A DNA stretch of 64,000 bases from Cupriavidus necator N-1 (GTDB lineage Bacteria; Pseudomonadota; Gammaproteobacteria; Burkholderiales; Burkholderiaceae): the NCBI RefSeq assembly GCF_000219215.1, contig NC_015726.1, positions 372,001-436,000 on the forward strand. The letters are read 5' to 3'. Positions 1-10,024 of this stretch are shown here, piece after piece (position 1 is the first letter of the stretch; each line of letters begins with the position of its first letter). The notes under the pieces were generated by a model. That model had not been told where the DNA came from. It saw only the letters and a list, made by a program, of their open reading frames with translations, and did not search any database. Position numbers and translations under genes: made by a program.

Positions 1-2
1 GC

Positions 3-242
3 CATCCGGAGAAGGGGGCAGTGACGCTGGCGGTCAACGGCGTGGAAAAGCAGCGCGGCGACCTGTCCGACCTGATCTGGTCGGTGCCGGAGATGGTGTC
101 GTACCTGTCGAAGCTGTTCGAACTGCAGCCGGGCGACCTGATCTTCAGCGGCACGCCCGAAGGCGTGGGCCCCGTGGTCAAGGGCGATGTCATGCAATGC
201 CACGTCGGCGGCGTGGGCGATCTCACCATCAAGGTAGTCTGA
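3..242 (+). CDS. Fumarylacetoacetate hydrolase family protein, C-terminal part
   Basis: The reading frame is open from the window edge, so the start lies outside. The visible 79 residues carry the C-terminal FAH signature: a segment of the type [22 protein letters not shown], followed by [15 protein letters not shown]. These enzymes are metal-dependent C-C hydrolases acting on fumarylacetoacetate or fumarylpyruvate. The next gene starts 4 bases after the stop and encodes a zeta-class GST isomerase, so the pair fits the isomerase/hydrolase steps of homogentisate or gentisate breakdown. The visible part cannot distinguish these two pathways. Confidence 0.85.
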   Translation, partial: HPEKGAVTLAVNGVEKQRGDLSDLIWSVPEMVSYLSKLFELQPGDLIFSGTPEGVGPVVKGDVMQCHVGGVGDLTIKVV

Positions 243-246
243 TCCG

Positions 247-894
247 ATGCTCAAGCTTTACAGCTATTTCCGCAGCTCGGCCTCGTTCCGCGTGCGCATT
301 GCGCTGGAGCTCAAGGGGCTGTCCTATGACTATGTGCCGGTGCACCTGCTCAAGGAAGGCGGCCAGCAGCTCAAGCCGGAATTCCGCGCCGTGAACCCTG
401 ACGGCCTGGTGCCGGCGTTCGTCGACGGCGAGCACGTGCTGCAGCAATCGCTGGCCATCGTCGAGTACCTGGACGAGATCCACCCCGAGCCGAAGTTGCT
501 GCCCGGCACGGCGCTGGACCGCGCCTATGTGCGCGGACTGGCCCAGGAGATCGCATGCGAGATCCACCCGCTGAACAACCTGCGCGTGCTGAAGTACCTG
601 AAGCACACCGTGGGCGTGACCGACGAGGTCAAGGACGCGTGGTACCACCACTGGATCGAGCTGGGCTTTGCGTCGCTGCAGACCAACCTGGAGCGCGGCG
701 GCAAGGCCGGGCGCTTCTGTTTTGGCGATACGCCCACGCTGGCCGATATCTGCCTGGTGCCGCAGGTGTTCAACGCGCAGCGCTTCAATATCGACCTGGC
801 CCGCTACCCGGCGATCGCCAGGATCTATGAAACCTGCATGGAGCTGCCTGCCTTCCAGAAGGCGCAGCCGAAGTCGCAGCCCGACGCGGAATAA
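247..894 (+). CDS. maiA: Maleylacetoacetate (or maleylpyruvate) isomerase, zeta-class GST
   Basis: The 215-residue protein is of normal length for the zeta GST family. It has the N-terminal thioredoxin-fold signature around residues 6-18 (YFRSSASFRVRIAL), containing the Ser-Ser that binds glutathione, and a C-terminal helical domain with GDTPTLADICLVPQ. It would isomerise maleylacetoacetate or maleylpyruvate to the fumaryl form using glutathione. It is translationally close to the upstream hydrolase, which uses the product. A terminator follows at 914-946. Which of the two substrates is used cannot be read from the sequence. Confidence 0.88.
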   Translation: MLKLYSYFRSSASFRVRIALELKGLSYDYVPVHLLKEGGQQLKPEFRAVNPDGLVPAFVDGEHVLQQSLAIVEYLDEIHPEPKLLPGTALDRAYVRGLAQEIACEIHPLNNLRVLKYLKHTVGVTDEVKDAWYHHWIELGFASLQTNLERGGKAGRFCFGDTPTLADICLVPQVFNAQRFNIDLARYPAIARIYETCMELPAFQKAQPKSQPDAE

Positions 895-913
895 GCGTTC
901 GCAGGCCTGCAAG

Positions 914-946
914 GCAAAACGCCCCGGCACTGCCGGGGCGTTTTGC
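914..946. terminator. Bidirectional Rho-independent terminator between maiA and ftsY
   Basis: A perfect inverted repeat (GCAAAACGCCCCGGCA, then TGCCGGGGCGTTTTGC) lies between the convergent ends of maiA and ftsY. Each stem ends in TTTT on its own strand, so it can serve both genes. Confidence 0.85.
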
Positions 947-966
947 TTGGCGCAGGTTGCCGGGCC

Positions 967-2127
967 TTATCCCAGCAGCGCGTCGGCGAACTCGTCCGCC
1001 TTGAACGGTTGCAGGTCTTCCACTTTCTCGCCCACGCCGATGAAGTAGACCGGCACCGGGCGCTGGCGCGCGATCGCCGCCAGGATGCCGCCCTTGGCGG
1101 TGCCGTCGAGTTTGGTCACGATCAGCCCGGTCAGGCCCAGCGCGTCGTCGAAGGCCCGGGTTTGCTGCAGGGCGTTCTGGCCGGTATTGGCGTCGATCAC
1201 CAGCAGCACCTCGTGCGGCGCGCTCGGCATGGCCTTGCTGATCACGCGCTTGACCTTCTTGAGCTCTTCCATCAGGTGCAGCTGCGTCGGCAGGCGGCCG
1301 GCGGTGTCGGCCATGACGATGTCGATGCCGCGCGCCTTGGCCGCATTGACGGCGTCGAAGATCACCGCCGCCGGGTCGCCGCTTTCCTGCGCCACCACGG
1401 TGACGTTGTTGCGCTCGCCCCAGATCGTCAGCTGCTCGCGCGCGGCGGCGCGGAAGGTGTCGCCGGCGGCCAGCAGCACCTTCTGGTCATAGCGCTGGAA
1501 GTGCTTGCACAGCTTGCCGATGCTGGTGGTCTTGCCGGCGCCGTTGACGCCCGCGATCATCATCACCATTGGCTGCTCGCGGCCCAGCGCCATGGTCTTT
1601 TCCAGCGGGCGCAGCAGCTGGGTCAGCAGCTCGCGCAGTGCCGCCTTGACGCCTTCAGCGGTCTCGATGCGCTCGGCCTTGACGCGCTTGCGCAGCTCGC
1701 CCAGCAGGTATTCGGTGGCTTCGACGCCGGCATCGGCCATCAGCAGCGCGGTTTCCAGTTCTTCGAACAGGGCCTCGTCGACCTTGACGCCGACGAACAG
1801 CGTGCCGATGTTGCGGCTGGTCTTGGACAGGCCGGTACGCAGCCGATGCATCCAGCCCAGCTTCGCTTCAGCGGTCTGGGCGGGCGGCGGGACCAGCTCG
1901 AGCGCTTCGGCCGGTGCGGGCGCCGGCACGGGTACCGGGGCTGCCACGGGCGCTGGGGCAGGGGGTGGCACTTGCGCTGGGACCGGTGCCGGTGCGGGCG
2001 CAGGGACTGGCGCAGGCGTGGGGGCCGGTGCCGGCACAGGGGCGGGGACCTCGACCGGAGCGGGGGCCGGGGCTGGCGCCTCGACGGGCGCGGGCTCGGC
2101 CTTGCGCTTCTTCCAGAAACTAAACAT
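967..2127 (-). CDS. ftsY: Signal recognition particle receptor FtsY
   Basis: This is the SRP-receptor GTPase that docks ribosome-SRP complexes at the inner membrane. The C-terminal 300 residues form the NG domain, with the P-loop [14 protein letters not shown], the DTAGRL motif and TKLDG near the C terminus. The N-terminal stretch (about residues 14-85) is almost pure Pro/Ala/Val. It replaces the acidic A-domain seen in Escherichia coli and probably acts as a flexible linker. The gene is divergent from the M16 peptidase pair, an arrangement common in betaproteobacteria, with 217 bases between the starts for promoters. Confidence 0.95.
   Translation of the reverse strand: MFSFWKKRKAEPAPVEAPAPAPAPVEVPAPVPAPAPTPAPVPAPAPAPVPAQVPPPAPAPVAAPVPVPAPAPAEALELVPPPAQTAEAKLGWMHRLRTGLSKTSRNIGTLFVGVKVDEALFEELETALLMADAGVEATEYLLGELRKRVKAERIETAEGVKAALRELLTQLLRPLEKTMALGREQPMVMMIAGVNGAGKTTSIGKLCKHFQRYDQKVLLAAGDTFRAAAREQLTIWGERNNVTVVAQESGDPAAVIFDAVNAAKARGIDIVMADTAGRLPTQLHLMEELKKVKRVISKAMPSAPHEVLLVIDANTGQNALQQTRAFDDALGLTGLIVTKLDGTAKGGILAAIARQRPVPVYFIGVGEKVEDLQPFKADEFADALLG
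1905..2100 (-). repeat. Low-complexity Pro/Ala-coding repeat in ftsY
   Basis: About 200 bases of ftsY are a GC-rich degenerate repeat of GCxCC(G/T)-type codons encoding alternating Pro-Ala/Val. It is inside the coding frame, not a separate element. Such tracts are prone to slippage and length variation. Confidence 0.7.
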
Positions 2128-2344
2128 TGGGGAATGGAGTCAATACCGGGGGCGATACCCTGGCGGCAGCCAATGCCAGCAGGCAACCGGTTATAAATCA
2201 ATGGGTTACGCAGGTGTCGCGATGGCTGGGGAGAAACCGTTGTGGTCCCGGCCGGCGATTGCGTATAGTTCGCTACATGGCAGATTCATGCGCGCAGTCT
2301 TGCGCACGTGAGTCGATCGGCAAAATTCTAGCAGACGGGGTCGC

Positions 2345-3892
2345 ATGAACCATTGCGCTGTCCTGACCGCTGCGGGCGCACAAGGCACCAAAGCCTGCGT
2401 CCAAACGCGCATCCAACGCCTCTCACAACCTTCCAATCCGCTTCCTGCCCGCGCCGCGCGTCTTGCGCGGCGTGTCATTCCCACGCTGCTGCTGGCCTTG
2501 CTGCCCTGGTCGATGCCGGCGGGGGCGCAGGAAGCCGTGCCCTCGCCGAGGCCCGGCACGCAGACCGCCCTGGCCGGCGCGACCGCGCAGGGCACGACTG
2601 AATACCGCCTGTCCAACGGGCTGCGGCTGATCGTCAAGGAAGACCACCGCGCGCCCACGGTGGCGCACCAGATCTGGTACCGCGTGGGCGGCATCGATGA
2701 GGTCAGCGGCACCACCGGCGTGGCGCACATGCTCGAGCACATGATGTTCAAGGGCACGCCCAAAGTTGGCGTGGGCGAGTTCTCCAAGCAGGTGGCCGCG
2801 CTGGGCGGGCGTGAGAACGCCATGACCAACCGCGACTTCACCATGTACTACCAGCAGATCGGCAAGCAGTACCTGCCGAGGATGATGGAGCTGGAGGCCG
2901 ATCGCATGGCCAACCTCATCATCACCAAGGACGAGTTCGAACGCGAGATGAAAGTGGTGATGGAAGAACGCCGCCTGCGCACCGACGACTCCGCGCGCGG
3001 CACCGTCTATGAGCAGCTGCTGGCCACGGTCTACACCGCCGCCGCGTACCGCCACCCGGTGATCGGCTGGATGGACGACCTGGTCAATATGCGCGTGGAT
3101 GACGTCAAGGAGTGGTACCGGCACTGGTACGTGCCCAACAACGCCATGGTGATTGTCACCGGCGACGTCAAGGCCGAGGAAGTGCGCGCCCTGGCCGAGC
3201 GCTACTACGGCAAGGTCAAGCCGCGCACGCTGCCGCTGCGCAAGGACCAGGAAGAGCCGGCGCAAAAGGGCATCAAGCGCATCTGGGTCAAGGCGCCGGC
3301 CGAGAACCAGTACATGGTGATGGCCTACAAGGTGCCGCGCCTGCGCGATATCGAGAAGGACGTCGACCCCTACGCGCTTGAGGTGCTGTCGGCCGTACTC
3401 AACGGCTACGACAACGCACGCCTGACGCGTGAACTGGTGCGCGAGCAGCGCCTGGCCGACGACGTCAACGTCGGCTACGACAGCATCAACCGCGGCGAGT
3501 CGCTGTTCGTACTCGACGGCACGCCGGCCACAGGCCACAACACCGACGAGATCGAGCGCGCACTGCGCGCCGAGGTCCAGCGCATCGCCAAGGAAGGCGT
3601 GTCGCCGGAGGAGCTCAAGCGCGTCAAGGCGCAGGTGGTGGCCGGCCAGATCTACAAGCGTGATTCGGTGTTCGGGCAGGGCATGGAAATCGGCGTGTCC
3701 GAGATCTCGGATATCTCCTGGCGCCAGATCGACCGTATGCTCGACAAGATCAAGGCCGTCACGCCGGCGCAGGTGCAGGCCGTCGCCGCGAAGTATTTCA
3801 ACGACGACAACCTGACCGTGGCCACGCTGGTGCCGCAGCCGATCGATCCAAACAAGCCCAAGCCCCAGGCCCCGTCGGGCCTGCGCCACTGA
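2345..3892 (+). CDS. M16 family zinc peptidase, catalytic partner
   Basis: The 515-residue protein begins with a basic region and a hydrophobic signal segment (about residues 43-62, ending near PAGAQE), so it is exported. The inverted zinc motif HxxEH is present as HMLEH (residues 128-132). A downstream glutamate-rich helix (EREMKVVMEERR) supplies the third ligand. A C-terminal M16 domain follows. It starts 10 bases upstream of a second M16 gene that lacks the motif, so the two probably form a heterodimeric protease, as in the processing-peptidase and PqqL-like families. The substrate is unknown. Confidence 0.88.
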   Translation: MNHCAVLTAAGAQGTKACVQTRIQRLSQPSNPLPARAARLARRVIPTLLLALLPWSMPAGAQEAVPSPRPGTQTALAGATAQGTTEYRLSNGLRLIVKEDHRAPTVAHQIWYRVGGIDEVSGTTGVAHMLEHMMFKGTPKVGVGEFSKQVAALGGRENAMTNRDFTMYYQQIGKQYLPRMMELEADRMANLIITKDEFEREMKVVMEERRLRTDDSARGTVYEQLLATVYTAAAYRHPVIGWMDDLVNMRVDDVKEWYRHWYVPNNAMVIVTGDVKAEEVRALAERYYGKVKPRTLPLRKDQEEPAQKGIKRIWVKAPAENQYMVMAYKVPRLRDIEKDVDPYALEVLSAVLNGYDNARLTRELVREQRLADDVNVGYDSINRGESLFVLDGTPATGHNTDEIERALRAEVQRIAKEGVSPEELKRVKAQVVAGQIYKRDSVFGQGMEIGVSEISDISWRQIDRMLDKIKAVTPAQVQAVAAKYFNDDNLTVATLVPQPIDPNKPKPQAPSGLRH

Positions 3893-3901
3893 GGAAAGGC
3901 G

Positions 3902-5284
3902 ATGACTCAGTACGTCACCACCCCGCAGCGTGCGCTGCGCAAACTGGCCGGCGCCGCATTGGGCGCCGTCGTCCTGCTGGCCGCGCAACTGGCGCAGGCC
4001 GCGATCCCGATCGAGCACTGGACCGCGTCCACCGGCGCCAAGGTGTTCTTCGTGCACAGCCCGTCGATCCCGATGCTCGACGTCAATATCGACTTCGACG
4101 CCGGCAGCCGCTATGACCCGCCGGGCAAGGCCGGGCTGGCCACGCTGACCGCCGCGCTGCTGGACAAGGGCGCCGCGGCGCTGGAGGGCCAGCCGGCGCG
4201 CGATGAAGCGAAGATCGCCGATGGCTTTGCCGATACCGGTGCCGCCTTTGGCGGCGCTGCCGGCGGCGACCGCGGCGGCATCGGGCTGCGCACGCTGACC
4301 GAGCAGCCGGAGCTGGACCAGTCAGTCGCGCTGGCCGCGCAGCTGATCAAGGCACCGACCTACCCGGACGCCGTGGTCGGGCGCGAGAAGCAGCGCCTGA
4401 TCACCGCCATCCGCGAAGCCGACGCCAAGCCCGGCGTGATCGCCGACAAGGCGCTGGCCAAGGCCATGTATCCCGACCACCCCTACGGCGTGGCCGCGAC
4501 GCCGGACAGCGTGGCGTCGATCACACGCGACGACATCGTCACGTTCTGGCGCGACAACTACGGCGCGCAGCGCGCCGTGGTGACGCTGATCGGCGCGGTC
4601 GACCGCAAGCAGGCCGAAGCCATTGCCGAGCAGCTCACGCGCGGGCTGCCGCCCGGCAGCGCGGCGCCGGCCATGCCGCAGGTGCGCCTGAACATCGCCC
4701 CGAGCGAGCAGCGCATGCCGCATCCGGCACAGCAGTCCAGCGTGGCCATCGGCCAGCCGGCCATTGCCCGCGGCGACCCCGATTACTTCGCGCTGCTGGT
4801 GGGCAACTACGTGCTGGGCGGCGGCGGCTTCAGCTCGCGCCTGACTGACGAGGTGCGCGAGAAGCGCGGCCTGACCTACGGCGTGGACAGCTACTTCGCG
4901 CCGTCCAAGCAGCCGGGTCCGTTCGGCATCAGCCTGCAGACCAAGAAGGCGCAGACCGACGAAGCGCTGGCGCTGGTGCGCCAGGTGCTGGCGCGCTTTG
5001 TCGCCGAGGGCCCGACCGAGAAAGAGCTGCGCGCGGCCAAGGACAACCTCATCAACGGTTTCCCGCTGCGCATCGACAACAACCGCAAGCTGCTGACTAA
5101 CGTCGCCAATATCGGCTGGTACGGGCTACCGCTGGATTACCTGGACACCTGGACTGCCCAGATCGGCAAGGTCACGCGCGAGCAGGTCAGGGCCGCTTTC
5201 CAGCGTCATGTGCGCCCGGACAATATGGCGACGGTGATCGTCGGCGGCCCGGTGGCAGCGCCTGCGACCGCCGCCAGGCAGTGA
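3902..5284 (+). CDS. M16 family peptidase-like protein, non-catalytic partner
   Basis: The 460-residue exported protein has a signal peptide (LAGAALGAVVLLAAQLAQAA) and two M16 domains. In the place of HxxEH the sequence reads GLATLTAALLDKG, so the zinc site is absent. The second domain keeps the glycine-rich loop (VLGGGGFSSRLTDEVREKRGLTYGV) that binds substrate. It is nine bases downstream of the catalytic M16 gene. By analogy with alpha/beta M16 pairs it should serve as the substrate-holding subunit. Confidence 0.86.
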   Translation: MTQYVTTPQRALRKLAGAALGAVVLLAAQLAQAAIPIEHWTASTGAKVFFVHSPSIPMLDVNIDFDAGSRYDPPGKAGLATLTAALLDKGAAALEGQPARDEAKIADGFADTGAAFGGAAGGDRGGIGLRTLTEQPELDQSVALAAQLIKAPTYPDAVVGREKQRLITAIREADAKPGVIADKALAKAMYPDHPYGVAATPDSVASITRDDIVTFWRDNYGAQRAVVTLIGAVDRKQAEAIAEQLTRGLPPGSAAPAMPQVRLNIAPSEQRMPHPAQQSSVAIGQPAIARGDPDYFALLVGNYVLGGGGFSSRLTDEVREKRGLTYGVDSYFAPSKQPGPFGISLQTKKAQTDEALALVRQVLARFVAEGPTEKELRAAKDNLINGFPLRIDNNRKLLTNVANIGWYGLPLDYLDTWTAQIGKVTREQVRAAFQRHVRPDNMATVIVGGPVAAPATAARQ

Positions 5285-5366
5285 TGCCGGCACCGCTTGG
5301 GCCCGTCATGCGCGCCGGGGCTCCGGCGCGTGCGGCGAACCGGCCCGCAGGCTCTACAATCACGGG

Positions 5367-6071
5367 ATGAATTCGCGTTCCCGATTGCCGACGCCCGCCA
5401 CCGGCGGGCGACCCGCCTCTCCTGCCGCTGCCAGCGGCGGGCGTTCCCCCGTTTCCGCGGCGCCACGCCAGGCACCGCGCCAGGCACCACGCCAGGAACC
5501 GTCCCAGGTCCGCATCATCGGCGGCCGCTGGAAGCGCACCTTGCTGCCCGTTCCCGACGCCCAGGGCCTGCGCCCCACGCCCGACCGCGTGCGCGAGACG
5601 CTCTTCAACTGGCTCGGCCAGGACCTGTCCGGGCTGGAATGCCTGGACCTGTTCGCCGGCTCCGGCGCGCTCGGCTTCGAGGCCGCCTCGCGCGGTGCCG
5701 CCGCGGTCACGCTGGTCGAGTCCAATGCGCGCGTGGCCAAGCAGCTGCGCGACAACCAGTACCGGCTCGACGCGGCCCAGGTGCGCGTGATGCAGGGCGA
5801 TGCCTTTGCCATTGCCGCGCAGCTGCCCGATGCCAGCTTCGACGTGGTTTTCCTGGATCCGCCCTTTGCCGAGGACTGGATCGGGCCGGCGCTGGAGCAT
5901 GCGGCGCGGCTGTCGCGGCCCGGCGGCGCAGTCTATGTCGAGACCGACCATGCGCTGACCGGTGCCGACGCGCCGGTGCCGGCATCGCTTGAAATCGTGC
6001 GCCACGCGCGCGCCGGCGCGGTGCATTTCCACCTGCTGCAGCATCGCGTGCCGGGCAACGGCGCGGCCTGA
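5367..6071 (+). CDS. rsmD: 16S rRNA (guanine(966)-N2)-methyltransferase
   Basis: RsmD methylates G966 of 16S rRNA during 30S assembly, using S-adenosylmethionine. The 234-residue protein shows the SAM-binding DLFAGSG (residues 94-100) and the catalytic DPPF (164-167). The family-typical RIIGGRWKRTLLPVP opens the conserved part at residue 49. The first 48 residues are a Pro/Ala/Arg-rich extension with three APRQ repeats that most homologues lack, so a later start cannot be excluded. It is followed by coaD, a common pairing in proteobacteria. Confidence 0.93.
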   Translation: MNSRSRLPTPATGGRPASPAAASGGRSPVSAAPRQAPRQAPRQEPSQVRIIGGRWKRTLLPVPDAQGLRPTPDRVRETLFNWLGQDLSGLECLDLFAGSGALGFEAASRGAAAVTLVESNARVAKQLRDNQYRLDAAQVRVMQGDAFAIAAQLPDASFDVVFLDPPFAEDWIGPALEHAARLSRPGGAVYVETDHALTGADAPVPASLEIVRHARAGAVHFHLLQHRVPGNGAA

Positions 6072-6101
6072 TGCACCAGGCTGGGGCGATTGTCGGGGTA
6101 G

Positions 6102-6797
<696 letters not shown>

Positions 6798-6802
6798 AAT
6801 AG

Positions 6803-7126
<324 letters not shown>

Positions 7127-7144
7127 CCCGCAGCTTCAGCCAGG

Positions 7145-7182
7145 CAAAAAAAGCCCCCGGCACCGCAAGGTGACGGGGGTTT
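7145..7182. terminator. Terminator between ferredoxin and phoX-like genes
   Basis: The stem CCCCGGCACC / GGTGACGGGG has a run of seven T on the minus strand and TTTAACTTTT on the plus strand. It separates the convergent ferredoxin and PhoX-like genes and probably works in both directions. Confidence 0.75.
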
Positions 7183-7227
7183 AACTTTTCCCCAGTTACT
7201 GCTGCTACTACCTACAACACTACGCGG

Positions 7228-9081
7228 TCACGCACCCATCGGCTTGCCGTCGCTACGGCGCACCACGATGGTGGACGAGCGCGGCGGCTTGGCCGCGTCC
7301 GGCCACTTGCCGGTGGGATGCTGGATATTGATGAAGCAGGTGGTCAGGTCCGGCGTGTAGGCAATGCCGGTGATCTCGCAGCCGGTCGGGCCCGCCAGGA
7401 AGCGCCGGGACTGACCCGTCGGCGAGATGTAGTACATGCTGTTGTTGCCGAACGTGCCGGTATAGGTGGCGCTGGTGCTGGAATCGGTCTGCACCCACAG
7501 GCGGCCCTTGGGGTCGACGCGCAGGCCGTCCGGGCTGGAGAAGGTGTCGCCGTTGATATTGCCCTTCAGGTTGTCGGTGGCCAGCGACGGGTCGCCTGCC
7601 TGCAGCAGGATGCTCCACGTGAAGGTCGTGGCCAGCGGCGAATTGCCGGCTTCGTTCCACTTGACGATATGGCCGTGCAGGTTGTTCTTGCGCGGGTTGG
7701 CGGCGTCGGTCTGCTGGCGGCCGCTGTTGTTGGTCAGCGTGCAGTAGAGCGTCTTGTCCGGTGCGGCCGTGATCCACTCGGGGCGGTCCATCAGCGTGCC
7801 GCCGGCCACGCGCGCGGCCGATTTGGTGTTGATCAGCACATCGGCCTGGCTGGTGAAGTCGACCGTGCTCGGCGCCGGCGAGACCGCCGACTGGGTCCAG
7901 TTGCCCGGGTCCGATGCGCCGACGGTCAGGCCGTTCTTGCCCTGCGTCAGCTCGATCCACTGGCCGCTGCCGTCGGCATTGAACCTGGCAACGTAAAGCG
8001 TGCCGCTGTCCAGCAGGTTGGCATTGGCGGCGCGGTTGTTCGGATCGAAGGCCTTGCTCGGGATGAATTTGTAGATGCAGCCCGGCGTGCCGTCATCGCC
8101 CATATAGAAGGCGACGTTGTTGCTGGCGTCGGTCAGGAAGGCGACGTTCTCATGGTCGAAACGGCCCATCGCCGTGCGCTTGGCCGGCGCGCCCAGCGTG
8201 CCGTACGGGTCGATCTCGACCACCCAGCCGTAGCCGTTCTCGGCCTGGGTCGGGTCGATGTAGTTGTCCGTGCTTTCTTCGCAGGTCAGGTAGGTGCCCC
8301 ACGGCGTGTAGCCGCTCGAGCAGTTGTTGAGCATGCCGACCACGGTCGAGCCCACCACCGAGGCGGCCGGGCCGCCCACGCGGTACAGCGTGTTGCCGGT
8401 GTAGCGCTTGTTGTAGATCGAGTCGCGCTTGACCTGCCACTTGCCGCTGACGGCCAGTTCGACTTCGATCACCGAGATGCCCACCGCCGACAGGGCGATG
8501 CGCTTTTGCTCCGCGCTTGCGGTGGCGGCGTTGTAGGCGGTCGGGAACAGGATGTTGTAGTCCGGCAGTTCGTGGTTGATCGCGAGCAGGCCGCCCTTCT
8601 GCGGATCGACGCCCGGCAGCGCGAAGTAGTGCATGCCGTCGTGGTTGCCGCCGGCCTGGCGCTCGGTTTCGGCCGAGGACTGGAAAGCGCCGGCATAGCC
8701 GGTGGCGCCGGCTTCGACCGGGTCGCCGGCGGAGAACAGCACGTCGACGCTGTAGCCGTTGGGCACGACCACGGTATCGGCGGTCGACTTGGCGATCGGC
8801 TCGAAGGTGACGTCGTAGCTCGGGGCGACCGCGGCGGGCGCGGGGGCCGGAGCGGGTGCGGGCGCGGGGGCCGGTGCCGGTGCGGGATCGGCATCGCCGC
8901 CACAGGCGGCCAGCAGGCCGCTGCCGAACGCCGAGGCCAGCGACAGGCCCAGGCCGCCGCGCAGCACCCGGCGGCGGGCCGGATTGGCGGCTACGATGTC
9001 TTCAAGCATCTGGCCGGGCACTTCAACGTCGGGCTTGGCAGCGCGGCTGGCGGCTCGTGCTTCATCGGTCAGGTACGACAT
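7228..9081 (-). CDS. PhoX-type (DUF839) phosphatase family protein, Tat-exported
   Basis: The start at 9081 is fixed by the ribosome site AGGAGGAAGCCC on the minus strand, giving 617 residues. The N terminus has a twin-arginine segment (ARRRVLRGGLGLSLASAFG) ending in a lipobox-like LLAAC. A Pro-Ala spacer follows, then the DUF839 domain with GGLLAINHELPDY, the family signature YLTCEES and a C-terminal FSSPDGLRVDPKGRLWVQTD. PhoX enzymes are Ca/Fe-dependent periplasmic phosphomonoesterases. Members of this wider family are not all proven phosphatases, so the activity is inferred. Confidence 0.88.
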   Translation of the reverse strand: MSYLTDEARAASRAAKPDVEVPGQMLEDIVAANPARRRVLRGGLGLSLASAFGSGLLAACGGDADPAPAPAPAPAPAPAPAPAAVAPSYDVTFEPIAKSTADTVVVPNGYSVDVLFSAGDPVEAGATGYAGAFQSSAETERQAGGNHDGMHYFALPGVDPQKGGLLAINHELPDYNILFPTAYNAATASAEQKRIALSAVGISVIEVELAVSGKWQVKRDSIYNKRYTGNTLYRVGGPAASVVGSTVVGMLNNCSSGYTPWGTYLTCEESTDNYIDPTQAENGYGWVVEIDPYGTLGAPAKRTAMGRFDHENVAFLTDASNNVAFYMGDDGTPGCIYKFIPSKAFDPNNRAANANLLDSGTLYVARFNADGSGQWIELTQGKNGLTVGASDPGNWTQSAVSPAPSTVDFTSQADVLINTKSAARVAGGTLMDRPEWITAAPDKTLYCTLTNNSGRQQTDAANPRKNNLHGHIVKWNEAGNSPLATTFTWSILLQAGDPSLATDNLKGNINGDTFSSPDGLRVDPKGRLWVQTDSSTSATYTGTFGNNSMYYISPTGQSRRFLAGPTGCEITGIAYTPDLTTCFINIQHPTGKWPDAAKPPRSSTIVVRRSDGKPMGA

Positions 9082-9276
9082 GGGCTTCCTCCTGTGGGTT
9101 GTCATGCGCATCGGCCACCATGCGATACCGATGCGATTGGAAACCACGGAATGTATGTGCCGCCCATGGCACTTTGATGACATATTGTCTGCAACAGCAG
9201 TCTTGGACCGCCAAATGACGACGGGCCGCAGATGCGGCCCGTTTTCATGCTGTTGTCGCAGGGATGTGCGTATTTG

Positions 9277-9873
9277 TCAGCGCGTGGTGTGCAGCTGCGC
9301 CATGGCGCGTTCGGCATCGCCGCGCGCCAGCAGGCCGAGCGGGTCGATGCAGCGGTCGATGGCGGCATCGATGGCTTCCTGCTCCTCGCGCCGCGGCGGT
9401 TTGAGCACGAAGTTGACCACGTCCTCGCGGCCCGCGCCGGCGCCGCCGGGCGCGTTGCGCGGATGGCCCACGCCCAGGCGCAGGCGCCAGTAGTCCTGCG
9501 TGGACAGGTGGGCCGAGATGTCCTTGAGCCCGTTGTGGCCGCCCGCGCCGCCGCCGCGTTTGAGCTTGGCCGCGCCCGCCGGCAGGTCCATCTCGTCGTG
9601 CGCGACCACGATCTCGTCGGGGAGGACCTTGTAGAAGCGCGCGAGCGACACCACGGCCAGCCCGGAGCGGTTCATGAAGGTCGACGGCTTGAGCAGCCAG
9701 ATATCCTGGTCCCACAGCCGCGCACGCGCGGCTAGGCCGTGGAAGCGGCCCTCCACGCGCATCGTGGCGCCGCCCATGCGGGCCAGCTGGTCCACCAGCC
9801 AGAAGCCGGCGTTGTGTCGGGTGGCCTCGTACTCCGCACCGGGATTGCCGAGGCCGACGATGAGCTTGATCAT
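9277..9873 (-). CDS. pth: Peptidyl-tRNA hydrolase
   Basis: Pth releases tRNA from peptidyl-tRNA that has dropped off ribosomes. Starting at 9873 the protein is 198 residues, the usual length. It begins MIKLIVGLGNPGAEYEATRHNAGFW, with the catalytic His in RHNAG, followed by KPSTFMNRSG and HDEMDLPAG. The frame extends 84 codons further upstream, but this would run through the rplY terminator and is rejected. It follows rplY, the standard neighbour, with a terminator hairpin between them. Confidence 0.96.
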   Translation of the reverse strand: MIKLIVGLGNPGAEYEATRHNAGFWLVDQLARMGGATMRVEGRFHGLAARARLWDQDIWLLKPSTFMNRSGLAVVSLARFYKVLPDEIVVAHDEMDLPAGAAKLKRGGGAGGHNGLKDISAHLSTQDYWRLRLGVGHPRNAPGGAGAGREDVVNFVLKPPRREEQEAIDAAIDRCIDPLGLLARGDAERAMAQLHTTR

Positions 9874-9952
9874 GCGTTTGACTGGGTCGTTGGCGCGCAA
9901 GGCTGCGCCACAAGCGCCAAGGATACCGAAAAACCGGCAGACGGCTGCCGGG

Positions 9953-9988
9953 CGAAAAAAAACCGCCGCAAGAAGCGGCGGTTTCTTC
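9953..9988 (-). terminator. Terminator downstream of rplY
   Basis: On the minus strand AAACCGCCGC-TTCTT-GCGGCGG is followed by a run of eight T. It lies 40 bases after the rplY stop and 86 bases before the pth start, so pth either has its own promoter or depends on read-through. Confidence 0.85.
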
Positions 9989-10024
9989 GTGGCGCGGCCG
10001 GCAGGCCGCAACCGCTGCTGCAGC

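Noticed and set aside
967..2196. Long plus-strand frames opposite ftsY
   Set aside because: They are shadows of the Pro/Ala-rich and GC-rich coding strand and contain no ribosome site or recognisable motif.
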